From Pelagibacterales bacterium SAG-MED30 (lineage in GTDB: Bacteria; Pseudomonadota; Alphaproteobacteria; Pelagibacterales; Pelagibacteraceae): a stretch of 43,275 nt of DNA. A model generated the notes under the pieces. The model had not been told where the DNA came from. It was given only the letters and a program-made list of their open reading frames with translations, and made no database searches. The stretch covers positions 1 through 43,275 of the forward strand of contig JACWEA010000007.1 of NCBI GenBank assembly GCA_014653775.1. Reading direction: 5' to 3'. Positions 1 through 8,768 of the stretch are shown here, piece after piece. Numbering within the stretch: the first letter of the stretch is position 1; each line of letters begins with the position of its first letter. A program made the translations under genes and the position numbers.

Positions 1-74
1 ATTTGTTTCTTTCAATTAGTGATGAAAAAGAATATTCAATAGCATTTACTATAATTCAAAAAAAAAATGATTAA
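1..74 (+). CDS. acpS: Holo-[acyl-carrier-protein] synthase, C-terminal end only
   Basis: Only the last 23 or so codons are inside the window, in the frame starting at base 3 and stopping at TAA 72-74. The peptide reads LFLSISDEKEYSIAFTII and so on, which matches the usual C-terminal strand of AcpS (a serine-rich 'SLSHE'-like turn followed by 'AIAFVI'). AcpS moves 4'-phosphopantetheine from CoA to acyl carrier protein. The stop overlaps the lepB start by eight bases, and acpS-lepB-rnc is a common alphaproteobacterial order, which supports the call. The active-site part lies outside the window, so this rests on a short tail plus context. Confidence 0.72.
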   Translation, partial: LFLSISDEKEYSIAFTIIQKKND

Positions 75-801
75 TAAAAAATTTATAATAGAAAACGTAA
101 AAACACTATTTTATGCATTAATAATTGCTATAATTATAAGATCTTTATTTATTCAACCTTTTTATATTCCATCCTCATCAATGGAACCTACTTTACTTGT
201 TGGAGATAGACTATTTGTAACGAAATATACTTATGGATATAGTAAGCACTCATTTCCATTTAGCCCACCAATTTTAAAGAAAAGAATTTTTTTTTCAAAA
301 CCAGAAAGAGGTGATGTTGTGGTATTTAAAACTCCGGCTGATAACAGAACTGATTATATTAAAAGATTAATTGGGCTACCTGGAGACAAAATTCAATTTA
401 TAGAAAGTAATTTATTTTTAAATAATACTGAAATCATTAAATCTAGAATTGCAAAAAATGATAAGATTTATTGTGGTAATTCTACTATTGAAGTTTTTAC
501 TTTTGAAGAAAAACTCCCGAATGGAAAATTACATAAATCGGTCTACTTAAAAAATTACACTTATCAAAATTCTGATCCGTTTATTGTTCCTGAAAATTAT
601 TACTTTTTTCTAGGAGATAATAGAGATTGTTCTAAAGATAGCCGTTTTTTATCAAGTGTTGGATATGTTCATAAAAATAACTTAGTTGGTAAAGCTCAAT
701 TTATTTTTTTTTCATCAGATAGATCTATAGGGAGTTTTTTTGCTTTTTGGAAATGGAATAAATCTATTAGATTTAACAGACTCTTTAAAAAAATTATTTA
801 A
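67..801 (+). CDS. lepB: Signal peptidase I
   Basis: Inner-membrane serine protease that removes signal peptides from exported proteins. One hydrophobic anchor (about residues 13-30) precedes the catalytic box PSSSMEPTL, with the nucleophile Ser38 before Met39. The general base is Lys99 in DYIKRLIGLPGD, and the GDNRDCSKDSR box follows near residues 180-190. Length 244 is normal for the short alphaproteobacterial form with a single N-terminal anchor. It overlaps the end of acpS by eight bases, and its stop shares one base with the rnc start (TAATG), so the three genes are probably one transcript with coupled translation. Confidence 0.96.
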   Translation: MINKKFIIENVKTLFYALIIAIIIRSLFIQPFYIPSSSMEPTLLVGDRLFVTKYTYGYSKHSFPFSPPILKKRIFFSKPERGDVVVFKTPADNRTDYIKRLIGLPGDKIQFIESNLFLNNTEIIKSRIAKNDKIYCGNSTIEVFTFEEKLPNGKLHKSVYLKNYTYQNSDPFIVPENYYFFLGDNRDCSKDSRFLSSVGYVHKNNLVGKAQFIFFSSDRSIGSFFAFWKWNKSIRFNRLFKKII

Positions 802-1469
802 TGAAAATTAATTATTCAATCCTTGAAAAAAAATTAAATCTAAAATTTAAAAATAAAGATTTGTTAATTAAAAGTCTAACACATAAAAGCTATAATAAAT
901 TTATTAATAATGAAAAGATTGAATTTTTAGGCGATAGAGTTTTAGGTTTAGTAATAGCTAAAAAACTTTTAGAAATTTACCCTAATGAAAAAGAGGGTAT
1001 TATAGATAAAAAATTTGCATCCTTAGTAAATAAAAAAACATGTTTAAAAATTGCAAAAAATATTCAACTAGAAAAATTTCTATTAACTTTTAATCCATCA
1101 AAAAAAAAAATAAAAATCGAGGACAAAATTATTTCAGATAGCTGTGAAGCTTTGATAGGAGCAATTTATCTTGATAAAGGTTTTTCCACAGTCGAAAAAA
1201 TTATTTTAGGACTTTGGGAAAAAAAAATTAAGGAAAGTATAATTACTGAAATAGATGCAAAAACTAAATTACAAGAATTTTCATTAAAAAAATTTAAAAA
1301 ATTACCTTCTTATAAACTTATCTCAAATACTGGTCCAAGTCATAAACCTGTTTTTAAAGTTGCGGTTAAACTTCATAATTCAAAATATTATATAGCTGAA
1401 GGTAGTTCAAAAAAAGATGCAGAACAAAACGCTGCAATTTTATGTTTAAATAATAATTTTGATAAATAA
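801..1469 (+). CDS. rnc: Ribonuclease III
   Basis: Double-strand-specific endoribonuclease for rRNA precursor and structured mRNA processing. The signature IEFLGDRVLGL carries Glu41 and Asp45; the second acidic pair is Asp113 and Glu116 in ISDSCEALIGA, so the Mg-binding set is complete. A double-stranded RNA-binding domain spans about residues 150-220 and ends in the typical KKDAEQNAA helix. Length 222 is usual. The gene shares one base with both lepB upstream and recO downstream. An A11 run near 1100 stays in frame. The GTPase gene era, which normally follows rnc in this order, is absent here. Confidence 0.97.
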   Translation: MKINYSILEKKLNLKFKNKDLLIKSLTHKSYNKFINNEKIEFLGDRVLGLVIAKKLLEIYPNEKEGIIDKKFASLVNKKTCLKIAKNIQLEKFLLTFNPSKKKIKIEDKIISDSCEALIGAIYLDKGFSTVEKIILGLWEKKIKESIITEIDAKTKLQEFSLKKFKKLPSYKLISNTGPSHKPVFKVAVKLHNSKYYIAEGSSKKDAEQNAAILCLNNNFDK

Positions 1470-2149
1470 TGATTTGGGATGATATAGGTTTTTTACTATC
1501 AAAGAATAGATATAATGAAAATTCATTGATTACCGAGATATATACTAAAGATCATGGAAAAATATCTGGTATAATTTTTGGTGGTACTTCTAAAAAAATT
1601 AAAAATTATTTACAAACAGGTAATCAATTATACTTAAATTATAATTCAAAATCAGATAATAGAATTGGATATTTTAAAATTGAAATATATAAAGCTTACT
1701 CGCCAATCTATTTCGATAATCCTCAAAAACTAAACTGCATTACATCATCAATGAATTTAATAAAATTATTAACTGCAGACTCTCAAGTTAATATTAAAAT
1801 ATATAATATAATTGATAAATTTTATTCTATAATTCCTGAAGATAATTGGATTCAAAAATATATTTATTGGGAATTGGAGCTTCTAAAAACCTTAGGATAT
1901 GATTTAGAATTATCTTCAAAAGTAAATAAACAAATTATTGATAATAAGACTTTTTATGTTGCTGAGTCTTCTACAGAAAAAAAAATTGTCCCTAACTTTC
2001 TTATTGATAAAACTGAAACAGTAACAGATTTAAAAACTTTATTAGCAGGATTAAAACTTGTTGGTGATTATTTGGAAAAAACAATATTGAAACCTAATAA
2101 CATTAATTTTCCTATTTCTAGATTACAATTTATAAGTTCATTAAAATAA
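1469..2149 (+). CDS. recO: DNA repair protein RecO
   Basis: RecO loads RecA on SSB-coated single strands in the RecFOR gap-repair pathway and anneals complementary strands. The N-terminal OB-fold region (about residues 1-80) has the family pattern: an early tryptophan, then 'GFLLSKNRYNENSLITEIYT' and a KISGIIFGG segment. The rest is the helical domain. The zinc cysteines found in some RecO proteins are not evident. Length 226 is a little short of the usual 240. The start ATG overlaps the rnc stop by one base. The gene ends exactly where convergent hemB ends, with no spacer. The family is divergent, so the call also leans on position. Confidence 0.88.
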   Translation: MIWDDIGFLLSKNRYNENSLITEIYTKDHGKISGIIFGGTSKKIKNYLQTGNQLYLNYNSKSDNRIGYFKIEIYKAYSPIYFDNPQKLNCITSSMNLIKLLTADSQVNIKIYNIIDKFYSIIPEDNWIQKYIYWELELLKTLGYDLELSSKVNKQIIDNKTFYVAESSTEKKIVPNFLIDKTETVTDLKTLLAGLKLVGDYLEKTILKPNNINFPISRLQFISSLK

Positions 2150-3136
2150 TTATAGAATTTTATCTAATCGATCTGCATAATAGCTAATAATTGCATTTGC
2201 TCCAGCTCTTTTGAATGCCATTAAACTTTCAAATACTATGTTTTTATTTACTAATTCATTTTTTATACCATTAGATAATAAACTATATTCACCAGATACC
2301 TGGTAAGCAAAAACTGGAATTTTGAATTTTTCTTTGATGGATTTTATAATATCTAAGTATGGCATACCTGGTTTTACCATTACAATATCAGCGCCTTCTT
2401 TGATATCTAAAGAAATTTCTCTTAAAGCTTCATCACTATTTTTAAAATCCATTTGATATGTTTTTTTATCACCCTTAAAAGAATTCTTAGATCCTATAGC
2501 ATCTCTAAAGGGACCATAAAAACTTGAAGCATATTTTGCTGCATAAGATAAAATTTGAACATTTTTAAAATTCTCTTTATCTAATGCTTTTCTAATTTTT
2601 CCAATTCTACCATCCATCATGTCAGAAGGAGCAAGAACATCACAACCCATTTGAGCTTGCAATAGAGACTGGTTAATTAAAACTTTGATAGTTTCATCAT
2701 TTAAAACATATCCAGATTTAAACAATCCATCATGTCCGTGAGAGGTATATGGATCTAACGCTACATCACACATTATTCCTATTTCATTTTTAAATTTTTT
2801 TTTTATTAACTGTATTGCTTTGCAAACTAGATTGTTTTCATTTAAAGCCTCTGTTCCTAGATCATTTTTTTTATTTTTTTCTGTATATGGAAATAAAGCA
2901 ATCATAGGTAAACCTTTTTTTATAGCTTTATCTACTACAAAGCTTATTTTATCTAATGTATAACGATAGACATCTGGCATTGATTTAATTGCTTGTTTTT
3001 TATTTTTTCCATCTATTAAAAATATTGGCAATATAAAATCATTGGGAGTTAAATTGTTTTCTTCAACTAATCTTCTAGACCAATCGCTTTTTCTATTGCG
3101 TCTAAGTCTCAAACTTGGAAATTTTCCTGTAATCAT
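2150..3136 (-). CDS. hemB: Delta-aminolevulinic acid dehydratase (porphobilinogen synthase)
   Basis: Condenses two 5-aminolevulinate molecules to porphobilinogen in tetrapyrrole synthesis. Both active-site lysines are present: Lys201 in SYAAKYASSFYGPFRDA and the Schiff-base Lys255 in IVMVKPGMPY. In the metal-site stretch DVALDPYTSHGHDG, the three cysteines of zinc enzymes are replaced by Ala, Asp and Asp, which is the pattern of the zinc-independent, magnesium-responsive type found in Pseudomonas. Length 328 is normal. The gene is monocistronic by appearance, divergent from the hydroxylase-like gene and touching recO at its 3' end. Confidence 0.97.
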   Translation of the reverse strand: MITGKFPSLRLRRNRKSDWSRRLVEENNLTPNDFILPIFLIDGKNKKQAIKSMPDVYRYTLDKISFVVDKAIKKGLPMIALFPYTEKNKKNDLGTEALNENNLVCKAIQLIKKKFKNEIGIMCDVALDPYTSHGHDGLFKSGYVLNDETIKVLINQSLLQAQMGCDVLAPSDMMDGRIGKIRKALDKENFKNVQILSYAAKYASSFYGPFRDAIGSKNSFKGDKKTYQMDFKNSDEALREISLDIKEGADIVMVKPGMPYLDIIKSIKEKFKIPVFAYQVSGEYSLLSNGIKNELVNKNIVFESLMAFKRAGANAIISYYADRLDKIL

Positions 3137-3208
3137 CTTTAAATATATTTATTTAATGCGACAAATGTTATATATAAATATAGCTTAAAAGGTATATTAA
3201 ACAATCAT
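3137..3208. promoter_or_regulatory. Divergent intergenic region between hemB and the hydroxylase-like gene
   Basis: This 72-base AT-only spacer separates two divergent starts, so it should carry both promoters. On the plus strand TATATT at 3193-3198 is a possible -10 box close to the ATG at 3209, which would give a very short leader. No convincing -35 box or operator is visible. The role is inferred from gene layout alone. Confidence 0.35.
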
Positions 3209-3799
3209 ATGAATTTGAATTTTAATGATTTTCAAAAACAAGACGTAAAATTTAACATCTCTAAGCTTCAAAAAGCATATAAAGAAATCCTTAAAATCAA
3301 AGATTTTAATGGTCCTGAGGGAGTTAGTAATTTTGGAGCTATATCTTTAACCCAAATACCTGGTGACCCAGAATCAATAAAAGGTAATAAAGCTAGAGGT
3401 GTTTTTTGGACAAAACCAAACTCCAAAGGTATAGAAGTTATTAGAGATGAAAAAATTGATGAAGGTGCGTATTCTGAATTTATTGATGATTATAAAAACA
3501 CTTACTTTAAAGAAGTTTATGATATTTTATCATCTAAGTATAAATTAGGAAGAGTTAGAATATTACTAAAAGAACCCAGATCGACACTAAGTTGGCATAG
3601 AGATCCCGAACCAAGATTGCATATACCTATAATTACTAATCCTGGAGCAATAATGGTTGTCGATAATATAGCTAAACATTTGCCTGCTGATGGATCAGTT
3701 TGGATTACAAATAATACAAAATATCATAATGCTTTTAACGGTGGTGAAGAAGATAGAATTCATTTGGTAGCTTGTGTTTTAGATTATAAATTTAATTAA
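3209..3799 (+). CDS. Aspartyl/asparaginyl beta-hydroxylase-like 2OG-Fe(II) dioxygenase
   Basis: Predicted iron- and 2-oxoglutarate-dependent oxygenase of the Asp/Asn hydroxylase-like fold. The core SWHRDPEPRLHIPI gives His130 and Asp132 as first iron ligands, His173 in KYHNAF is the distal ligand, and Arg183 in EEDRIHLV is ten residues further on, the same spacing as the 2OG-anchoring arginine of the AspH family. The HxD aspartate, replaced by glycine in human AspH, is retained. The protein is 196 residues with no signal or membrane segment, so cytosolic. It leads the run into rpiB-glyA, one base before rpiB. Substrate is unknown; a free amino acid, a peptide or a protein side chain are all possible. 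Confidence 0.8.
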   Translation: MNLNFNDFQKQDVKFNISKLQKAYKEILKIKDFNGPEGVSNFGAISLTQIPGDPESIKGNKARGVFWTKPNSKGIEVIRDEKIDEGAYSEFIDDYKNTYFKEVYDILSSKYKLGRVRILLKEPRSTLSWHRDPEPRLHIPIITNPGAIMVVDNIAKHLPADGSVWITNNTKYHNAFNGGEEDRIHLVACVLDYKFN

Positions 3800-3800
3800 T

Positions 3801-4226
3801 TTGAAAAAAATATTTATTTCATCTGATCATGCTGGGTATAATTTAAAAGAACTAATAAAAAAAAAATTTAAAAAAAAATATAAATTTCAGGATTTAGGCA
3901 CAAATAATTCAAAAAATTCAGTTAATTATCCTGATTATGCTCATAAACTATGTAAAAAAGTAGGTACAAATAGTAAAAATATGGGAATCTTAGTTTGTGG
4001 CTCTGGCATTGGCATGTCTATGGCAGCAAACAGACATAAAAAAATAAGAGCAGCTGTATGTTATTCGGTCAAAAATACGAAATTATCTAGATTGCATAAC
4101 AATGCAAATATTATTACATTAGGTTCTAGATTAACAAAAAAAAATATTGCTTTTAAATGCGTTGAAATATTTATGAATACAAAATTTGAAGGTGGTAGAC
4201 ACAAGAAAAGAGTTAATAAAATTTAA
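3801..4226 (+). CDS. rpiB: Ribose-5-phosphate isomerase B (RpiB/LacA/LacB family)
   Basis: Interconverts ribose 5-phosphate and ribulose 5-phosphate in the pentose phosphate pathway. The N-terminus [13 protein letters not shown] and the catalytic segment [18 protein letters not shown] (Cys66) are diagnostic, and a later [14 protein letters not shown] block matches the phosphate/ring-opening region. Length 141 is normal. The start is taken as TTG at 3801, because this places SDHAG at the usual distance from the N-terminus and no ATG is available in frame before the conserved block. The gene lies one base after the hydroxylase-like gene and four bases before glyA. Confidence 0.95.
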   Translation: MKKIFISSDHAGYNLKELIKKKFKKKYKFQDLGTNNSKNSVNYPDYAHKLCKKVGTNSKNMGILVCGSGIGMSMAANRHKKIRAAVCYSVKNTKLSRLHNNANIITLGSRLTKKNIAFKCVEIFMNTKFEGGRHKKRVNKI

Positions 4227-4230
4227 GATT

Positions 4231-5544
4231 ATGTCTAGTGAGAAAAAATATTTAAATTCTAGTTATGAAGATTTTTTTGAAAAAAGTCTTTCAAAAACTG
4301 ATCCTGATTTATTTAAAGCGATTAATGATGAATTAATTAGACAACAAAATCATATAGAACTTATTGCTTCAGAAAATATAGTTTCTCAAGCCGTATTAGA
4401 AGCTCAAGGTTCAGTTTTAACAAATAAATATGCTGAAGGATACCCTGGTAAAAGATACTATAATGGATGTGAACATGTTGATGTTGCAGAACAACTAGCT
4501 TTAGAAAGAATAAAAAAACTTTTTAATTGTAAATATGCAAATGTTCAACCTCATTCAGGAGCTCAAGCTAATGGTGCTGTTTTTTTAGCTCTATTAAAGC
4601 CTAATGATACTTTCATGGGTATGAGTTTAAACTCTGGTGGTCATATTACTCATGGATTAAAAATTTCTATGTCAGGAAAATGGTTCAATGCAATAAGTTA
4701 TGATGTTGATAAAAAATCAGAATTAATTGATTATGAAAATGTTGAGAAACTTGCTTTAGAACATAAACCAAAATTAATTATTGCTGGTGGAAGCGCTTAT
4801 TCAAGAGTTATAGATTTTAAAAGATTTAGAGAAATAGCTGATAAAGTTGGTGCATATTTAATGGTTGATATGGCTCACTTTTCTGGACTTGTGGCTGGTA
4901 AAGGATATCCAAATCCTTGTGATTATGCTCATGTAGTTACATCCACAACTCATAAAGTTTTTAGAAGTGCAAGAGGAGGAATAATTTTATCTAACGATTT
5001 AGACCTAGGAAAAAAATTTGATACTGCAGTTTTTCCTGGATATCAAGGTGGGCCATTAATGCATATTATAGCTGCAAAAGCTGCTGGTTTTTATGAAGCT
5101 TTAAAGCCTGAGTTTCAAATTTACATTAAAAATGTTTTAAGTAATGCAAAAATATTAGCTGAAACTTTAAAAAATAACGGTTTTAAGATTTATTCAGGAG
5201 GTACAGATACACATCTGATGCTTGTTGATTTAAGACCATTTAATGTTAAAGGTAATTTAGCAGCTGAAAGTTTATCTAGAGCTAATATAACATGTAATAA
5301 AAATGGGATACCTTTTGATACTGAAAAACCTATGATTACTTCAGGAATTAGATTAGGCTCTCAAGCAGCAACTACTAGAGGTTTTGGTTTAAAAGAATTT
5401 GAAAAAGTAGGAGATTTAATCACTAAAGTTATAAAAGGTTTATCAAAAAACCCTGAAGATAATAGTAAAGTTGAAGAAGATGTTAGAAATGATGTTGTAA
5501 ATTTATGTTCTTCTTTTCCAATTTATAAAAATTTAAATAAATGA
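4231..5544 (+). CDS. glyA: Serine hydroxymethyltransferase
   Basis: PLP enzyme interconverting serine and glycine with tetrahydrofolate, the main source of one-carbon units. The PLP lysine is Lys242 in [39 protein letters not shown] and [10 protein letters not shown] are also present. I start at ATG 4231 ([11 protein letters not shown], 437 residues) rather than the in-frame ATG 4186, because 4186 would overlap rpiB by 41 bases and add residues the family lacks. Its TGA overlaps the nrdR ATG in an ATGA. The glyA-nrdR-ribD order is widespread in alphaproteobacteria. Confidence 0.97.
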   Translation: MSSEKKYLNSSYEDFFEKSLSKTDPDLFKAINDELIRQQNHIELIASENIVSQAVLEAQGSVLTNKYAEGYPGKRYYNGCEHVDVAEQLALERIKKLFNCKYANVQPHSGAQANGAVFLALLKPNDTFMGMSLNSGGHITHGLKISMSGKWFNAISYDVDKKSELIDYENVEKLALEHKPKLIIAGGSAYSRVIDFKRFREIADKVGAYLMVDMAHFSGLVAGKGYPNPCDYAHVVTSTTHKVFRSARGGIILSNDLDLGKKFDTAVFPGYQGGPLMHIIAAKAAGFYEALKPEFQIYIKNVLSNAKILAETLKNNGFKIYSGGTDTHLMLVDLRPFNVKGNLAAESLSRANITCNKNGIPFDTEKPMITSGIRLGSQAATTRGFGLKEFEKVGDLITKVIKGLSKNPEDNSKVEEDVRNDVVNLCSSFPIYKNLNK

Positions 5545-5999
5545 TTTGTCCTTGTGAAAAAAAAGGCGAGACTTCAGTTGTAGACTCACGCCCTACTGAA
5601 GATGGTACAGCTATACGAAGAAGAAGATTGTGTTCTTGTGGTGAGAGATTTACGACTTTTGAAAGAATTCAATACAGAGCATTAATGGTACTTAAAAAAA
5701 ATGGACGAAAATCTGTTTTTGATAGAGATAAACTTGCAAAATCAATTTATATAGCTTTAAAAAAAAGACCATTAGATACAGAAACTATTGAAAAATTTAT
5801 AAGTAAAATTTCAAGAGCTTTAGAAGAGCTTGGTCAAAACGAAATTTCAACAAACACAATTGGAACAATGGTTATGGAAGGTTTAAAAGAACTTGACCCT
5901 GTAGCTTATGTTAGATTTGCTTCAGTTTACCGAAACTTTAGAGAAGAAAAAGATTTTGTACAATTTGTGGACAAAATAGATGTCTACAAAAAAAGATAA
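5541..5999 (+). CDS. nrdR: Transcriptional repressor NrdR with altered zinc ribbon
   Basis: NrdR represses ribonucleotide reductase genes through an N-terminal zinc ribbon and an ATP-cone that senses ATP/dATP. The ATP-cone (about residues 46-136, [18 protein letters not shown]) is well conserved, as are VVDSR, IRRRR and GERFTTFE. The odd point is the zinc ribbon: both knuckles are one residue short, reading Cys3-Pro-Cys5 and Cys31-Ser-Cys33 where the family has CPxC and CxxC. The four cysteines remain. Length 152 is normal. It overlaps glyA by four bases and ribD by 20 bases. Confidence 0.93.
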   Translation: MICPCEKKGETSVVDSRPTEDGTAIRRRRLCSCGERFTTFERIQYRALMVLKKNGRKSVFDRDKLAKSIYIALKKRPLDTETIEKFISKISRALEELGQNEISTNTIGTMVMEGLKELDPVAYVRFASVYRNFREEKDFVQFVDKIDVYKKR

Positions 6000-7086
6000 A
6001 TTTACACTTAAAGATAAAAAATATATGTCACTTGCTTTAAATCTAGCAAGTGCTCGACAAGGTCTAACGGGTGACAACCCATCTGTTGGTTGCTTAATAG
6101 TAAAGGATGATAAAATTATTTCTATTGGGCAGACAGGACACAATGGTAGACCGCATGCAGAAAATAATGCAATAAATAACTCCTTTGAAAAATTGGATGG
6201 CTGCAAAATGTACGTGACACTTGAGCCTTGTATTCATTATGGAAAAACTCCACCTTGTACAAATAGTATAATTAAAAGTGGCATTAGTGAATTAGTCTAT
6301 TCTATGGATGATATTGACAAAAGAGTCAGAGGAAAAAGTTTTAAAATTTTATCAAGTAAAAAGATTAAAGTTAAGAGAGGCCTTTTAAAAAATAAAGCTA
6401 AATACATATATGATTCTTATATCAAGAATAGATTAAGTAGATTACCTTATGTAACAGCTAAAATAGCAGTTTCTAAAAATAAGTTAATTTATAGTCAAGG
6501 ATCTAAAAGAATAACTAATAAAAGCTCTGATAAAATTACACATTTTTTACGCTATAAAAATGATTCTATAATGATTTCAAGCAAAACTCTTAATATAGAT
6601 AACCCCAGATTAAATTGCAGATTAAAAAATTTTGATAAATTTTCACCAAAAAGAATAATTTTAGATAAAAGTTTAAAGATTAATTTGGAGAGCTATATTT
6701 TTAAATCAGCAAAGAAAGGTAATACAGTTCTATTTTATAATAAGTCAAATAATAAAAAAATTAAGATTTTAAAGAAAAAAGGGGTAACTTTAATTAAATC
6801 TAAATTAAATAGTGAAGGATTATTAGATTTAAAAATAATCTTAAAAAAGTTATTTATTTTAGGAACAAGAAATTTACTAGTTGAAGGTGGTGATAAAATT
6901 ACAAAAAATTTAATAAAAAATAAAATGATTGATAAATTTTATCTATTTCAGAGTTCCAAAGTCTTACAAAAAAGCAAAATAAACCAGGGTTTTACATCTT
7001 TAGGAATTCTAAAAAAAAAGTATAGAAAAAAATTTAAGATTAGCTCTAAATTGGCTAAAGATAATATTTCAATCTACAAAAAATAA
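5980..7086 (+). CDS. ribD: Riboflavin biosynthesis protein RibD (deaminase/reductase)
   Basis: Bifunctional enzyme for the second and third steps of riboflavin synthesis. The deaminase domain (about residues 12-145) has the zinc ligands His59 in HAENNA and Cys84/Cys93 in [13 protein letters not shown], with Glu61 as proton shuttle. The reductase domain (about 150-368) begins [11 protein letters not shown] and contains NPRLNCR and the LVEGGDKI box. Length 368 is normal. The ATG at 5980 lies within nrdR (20-base overlap); an internal ATG at 6025 (YMSLAL) is a possible alternative start. ribE follows one base later. Confidence 0.96.
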   Translation: MSTKKDKFTLKDKKYMSLALNLASARQGLTGDNPSVGCLIVKDDKIISIGQTGHNGRPHAENNAINNSFEKLDGCKMYVTLEPCIHYGKTPPCTNSIIKSGISELVYSMDDIDKRVRGKSFKILSSKKIKVKRGLLKNKAKYIYDSYIKNRLSRLPYVTAKIAVSKNKLIYSQGSKRITNKSSDKITHFLRYKNDSIMISSKTLNIDNPRLNCRLKNFDKFSPKRIILDKSLKINLESYIFKSAKKGNTVLFYNKSNNKKIKILKKKGVTLIKSKLNSEGLLDLKIILKKLFILGTRNLLVEGGDKITKNLIKNKMIDKFYLFQSSKVLQKSKINQGFTSLGILKKKYRKKFKISSKLAKDNISIYKK

Positions 7087-7087
7087 A

Positions 7088-7681
7088 ATGTTTAACGGAA
7101 TTATATTTAATAAAGGTTCAATTAAAAAAATATCCAAAAGATCGAAAGGTATAAACATTTTTATAAAATCAAACCTAAAATTAAACTCTAAAGACATAGG
7201 TGTTTCTGTTGCATGTGATGGGGTATGTTTAACTTTAATAAAGATTCAAAATAAAATAATGGAATTTTATTTATCTAACGAAACTGTCAAAAGGTCTAAA
7301 TTTAAATATTTAAAGGTAAATGATATTATAAATTTGGAGTTACCTCTTAGATATGGTCAGAAAATTTCAGGACATATATGCCAGGGACATATTGATACAA
7401 CTGGTAAAACTTTGAGTGTAAAAAAGGTTGATAAATCGTATATTTTTGACTTTGAAATTAATTCAAAAGAAAGAAAAAATATTATCGAAAAAGCCTCTAT
7501 ATGCATTAATGGAATTTCGTTAACTATATCAAAAAAAACAAAAAAAGGGTTTCAAATTTGGGTAATACCTCATACTTTTAAATTAACTAATTTATCAGAA
7601 GTTAAAAAAGGTAGTTTAGTTAATATAGAAATAGATATTCTCTCAAAATACGTTAAAAATTTTTTTAATGCTAAAAAGTAA
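7088..7681 (+). CDS. ribE: Riboflavin synthase, alpha chain
   Basis: Dismutates two 6,7-dimethyl-8-ribityllumazine molecules into riboflavin and the pyrimidinedione. The N-terminus MFNGII corresponds to the family's MFTGIV, and the two lumazine-binding repeats are visible: the first with VACDGVCLTL and SNETV, the second with SGHICQGHID, INGISLT and IPHTFKLTNL. Length 197 is normal. It overlaps the next gene by 14 bases. The symbol ribE is used here for riboflavin synthase; some genomes call it ribC. Confidence 0.95.
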   Translation: MFNGIIFNKGSIKKISKRSKGINIFIKSNLKLNSKDIGVSVACDGVCLTLIKIQNKIMEFYLSNETVKRSKFKYLKVNDIINLELPLRYGQKISGHICQGHIDTTGKTLSVKKVDKSYIFDFEINSKERKNIIEKASICINGISLTISKKTKKGFQIWVIPHTFKLTNLSEVKKGSLVNIEIDILSKYVKNFFNAKK

Positions 7682-8768
7682 TTACTCCTCAATAGAAACA
7701 ATTATTAAAATTGCCAAAAAGGGTGAAATGTTCATTTTAGTTGATGACGAGAAAAGAGAAAATGAGGGAGATCTAGTAATCTCAACATCTGATACAAATT
7801 CTAAAAATATAAATTTTATGGCTAAATATGGCAGAGGATTAATCTGTTTAGCATTGGATAGCTTACAGGCTAAAAGATTAAATTTATCTTTAATGTCACC
7901 TATAAATCAATCTAGAAATAAAACAGCGTTTGCTATTTCAATAGAAGCTAAAAAAGGAATAACTACCGGTATATCAGCTAAGGATAGAGCAAAAACTATA
8001 AAAGTTGCATCAAAAAAAAATGTTAACAAAAATGAAATTGTTTCACCTGGTCATGTTTTTCCTATTATAGCTAAAGATGGTGGCGTTCTTGTTAGGGCAG
8101 GTCACACAGAAGCTTCTGTCGATATTTCAAAATTAGCTAAAAAAAATAATTCTGCAGTCATATGTGAAATTATGAATGAAGATGGAACTATGGCAAAAGG
8201 ACAAGATTTATTTAATTTTGCAAAAAAACATAAACTCAAAATTGGAAAAATTGAAGATCTAATTGCTTATAAATTAAAAAAAGAAAAATTAATTAGGTTA
8301 AAAAAGCAAAGCTTTATTGATGTTAAAAATCAAAAATATAAAATTAAAATATATGAAAATATATTAGATGGAGCAGAACATTTTGCTTTAATAAAAGGAA
8401 ATATTAAAAGAGGTATCATTCCAAGAGTAAGGGTAATTTCGTCTAATGTAGTTCAAAATTACTTAATTAATCAAAAATTACCAAATTCATTTAATAAAAC
8501 TTTGAAATATTTCAAAAAACATCAAAATTGTGTATTAGTTTTTATTAAAGATACCAACTTAAAGTCGGTTACTCAAACTCTTAAAGATTATAAATATAGA
8601 GAGTTCTATAAAAAAGGTAATGATAAACTTATACGAAATTATGGAATAGGAGCTCAAATAATTAAAGATTTAAAAATTAAAAATATGATATTAATTACTA
8701 AATCACCAAAAAAGGTTATTGGTTTAGATGGTTATGGTATTAAAATTAAAAAACAGGAATTAATTTAA
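7668..8768 (+). CDS. ribB: 3,4-dihydroxy-2-butanone 4-phosphate synthase with degenerate GTP cyclohydrolase II domain
   Basis: The N-terminal domain (about residues 1-205) is a complete RibB, making the four-carbon unit for lumazine from ribulose 5-phosphate. It has DDEKRENEGD (about 26-35), AKYGRGLIC, TAFAISIEAK, TTGISAKDRA, SPGHVFP and the RAGHTEASVD box. The C-terminal region (about 210-366) aligns with GTP cyclohydrolase II through RNYGIGAQIIKDL and PKKVIGLDGYG, but the three zinc cysteines after PRVRV are gone and the RQEGRGIG loop is missing. This resembles RibBX-type hybrids in which the second domain is not a cyclohydrolase. The true GTP cyclohydrolase II must therefore be elsewhere. 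The stop shares one base with ribH's ATG. Confidence 0.93.
   Translation: MLKSNYSSIETIIKIAKKGEMFILVDDEKRENEGDLVISTSDTNSKNINFMAKYGRGLICLALDSLQAKRLNLSLMSPINQSRNKTAFAISIEAKKGITTGISAKDRAKTIKVASKKNVNKNEIVSPGHVFPIIAKDGGVLVRAGHTEASVDISKLAKKNNSAVICEIMNEDGTMAKGQDLFNFAKKHKLKIGKIEDLIAYKLKKEKLIRLKKQSFIDVKNQKYKIKIYENILDGAEHFALIKGNIKRGIIPRVRVISSNVVQNYLINQKLPNSFNKTLKYFKKHQNCVLVFIKDTNLKSVTQTLKDYKYREFYKKGNDKLIRNYGIGAQIIKDLKIKNMILITKSPKKVIGLDGYGIKIKKQELI

Noticed and set aside
4186-4230. Longer glyA start at 4186
   Set aside because: It would overlap rpiB by 41 bases and add 15 residues not seen in the family; ATG 4231 fits better.
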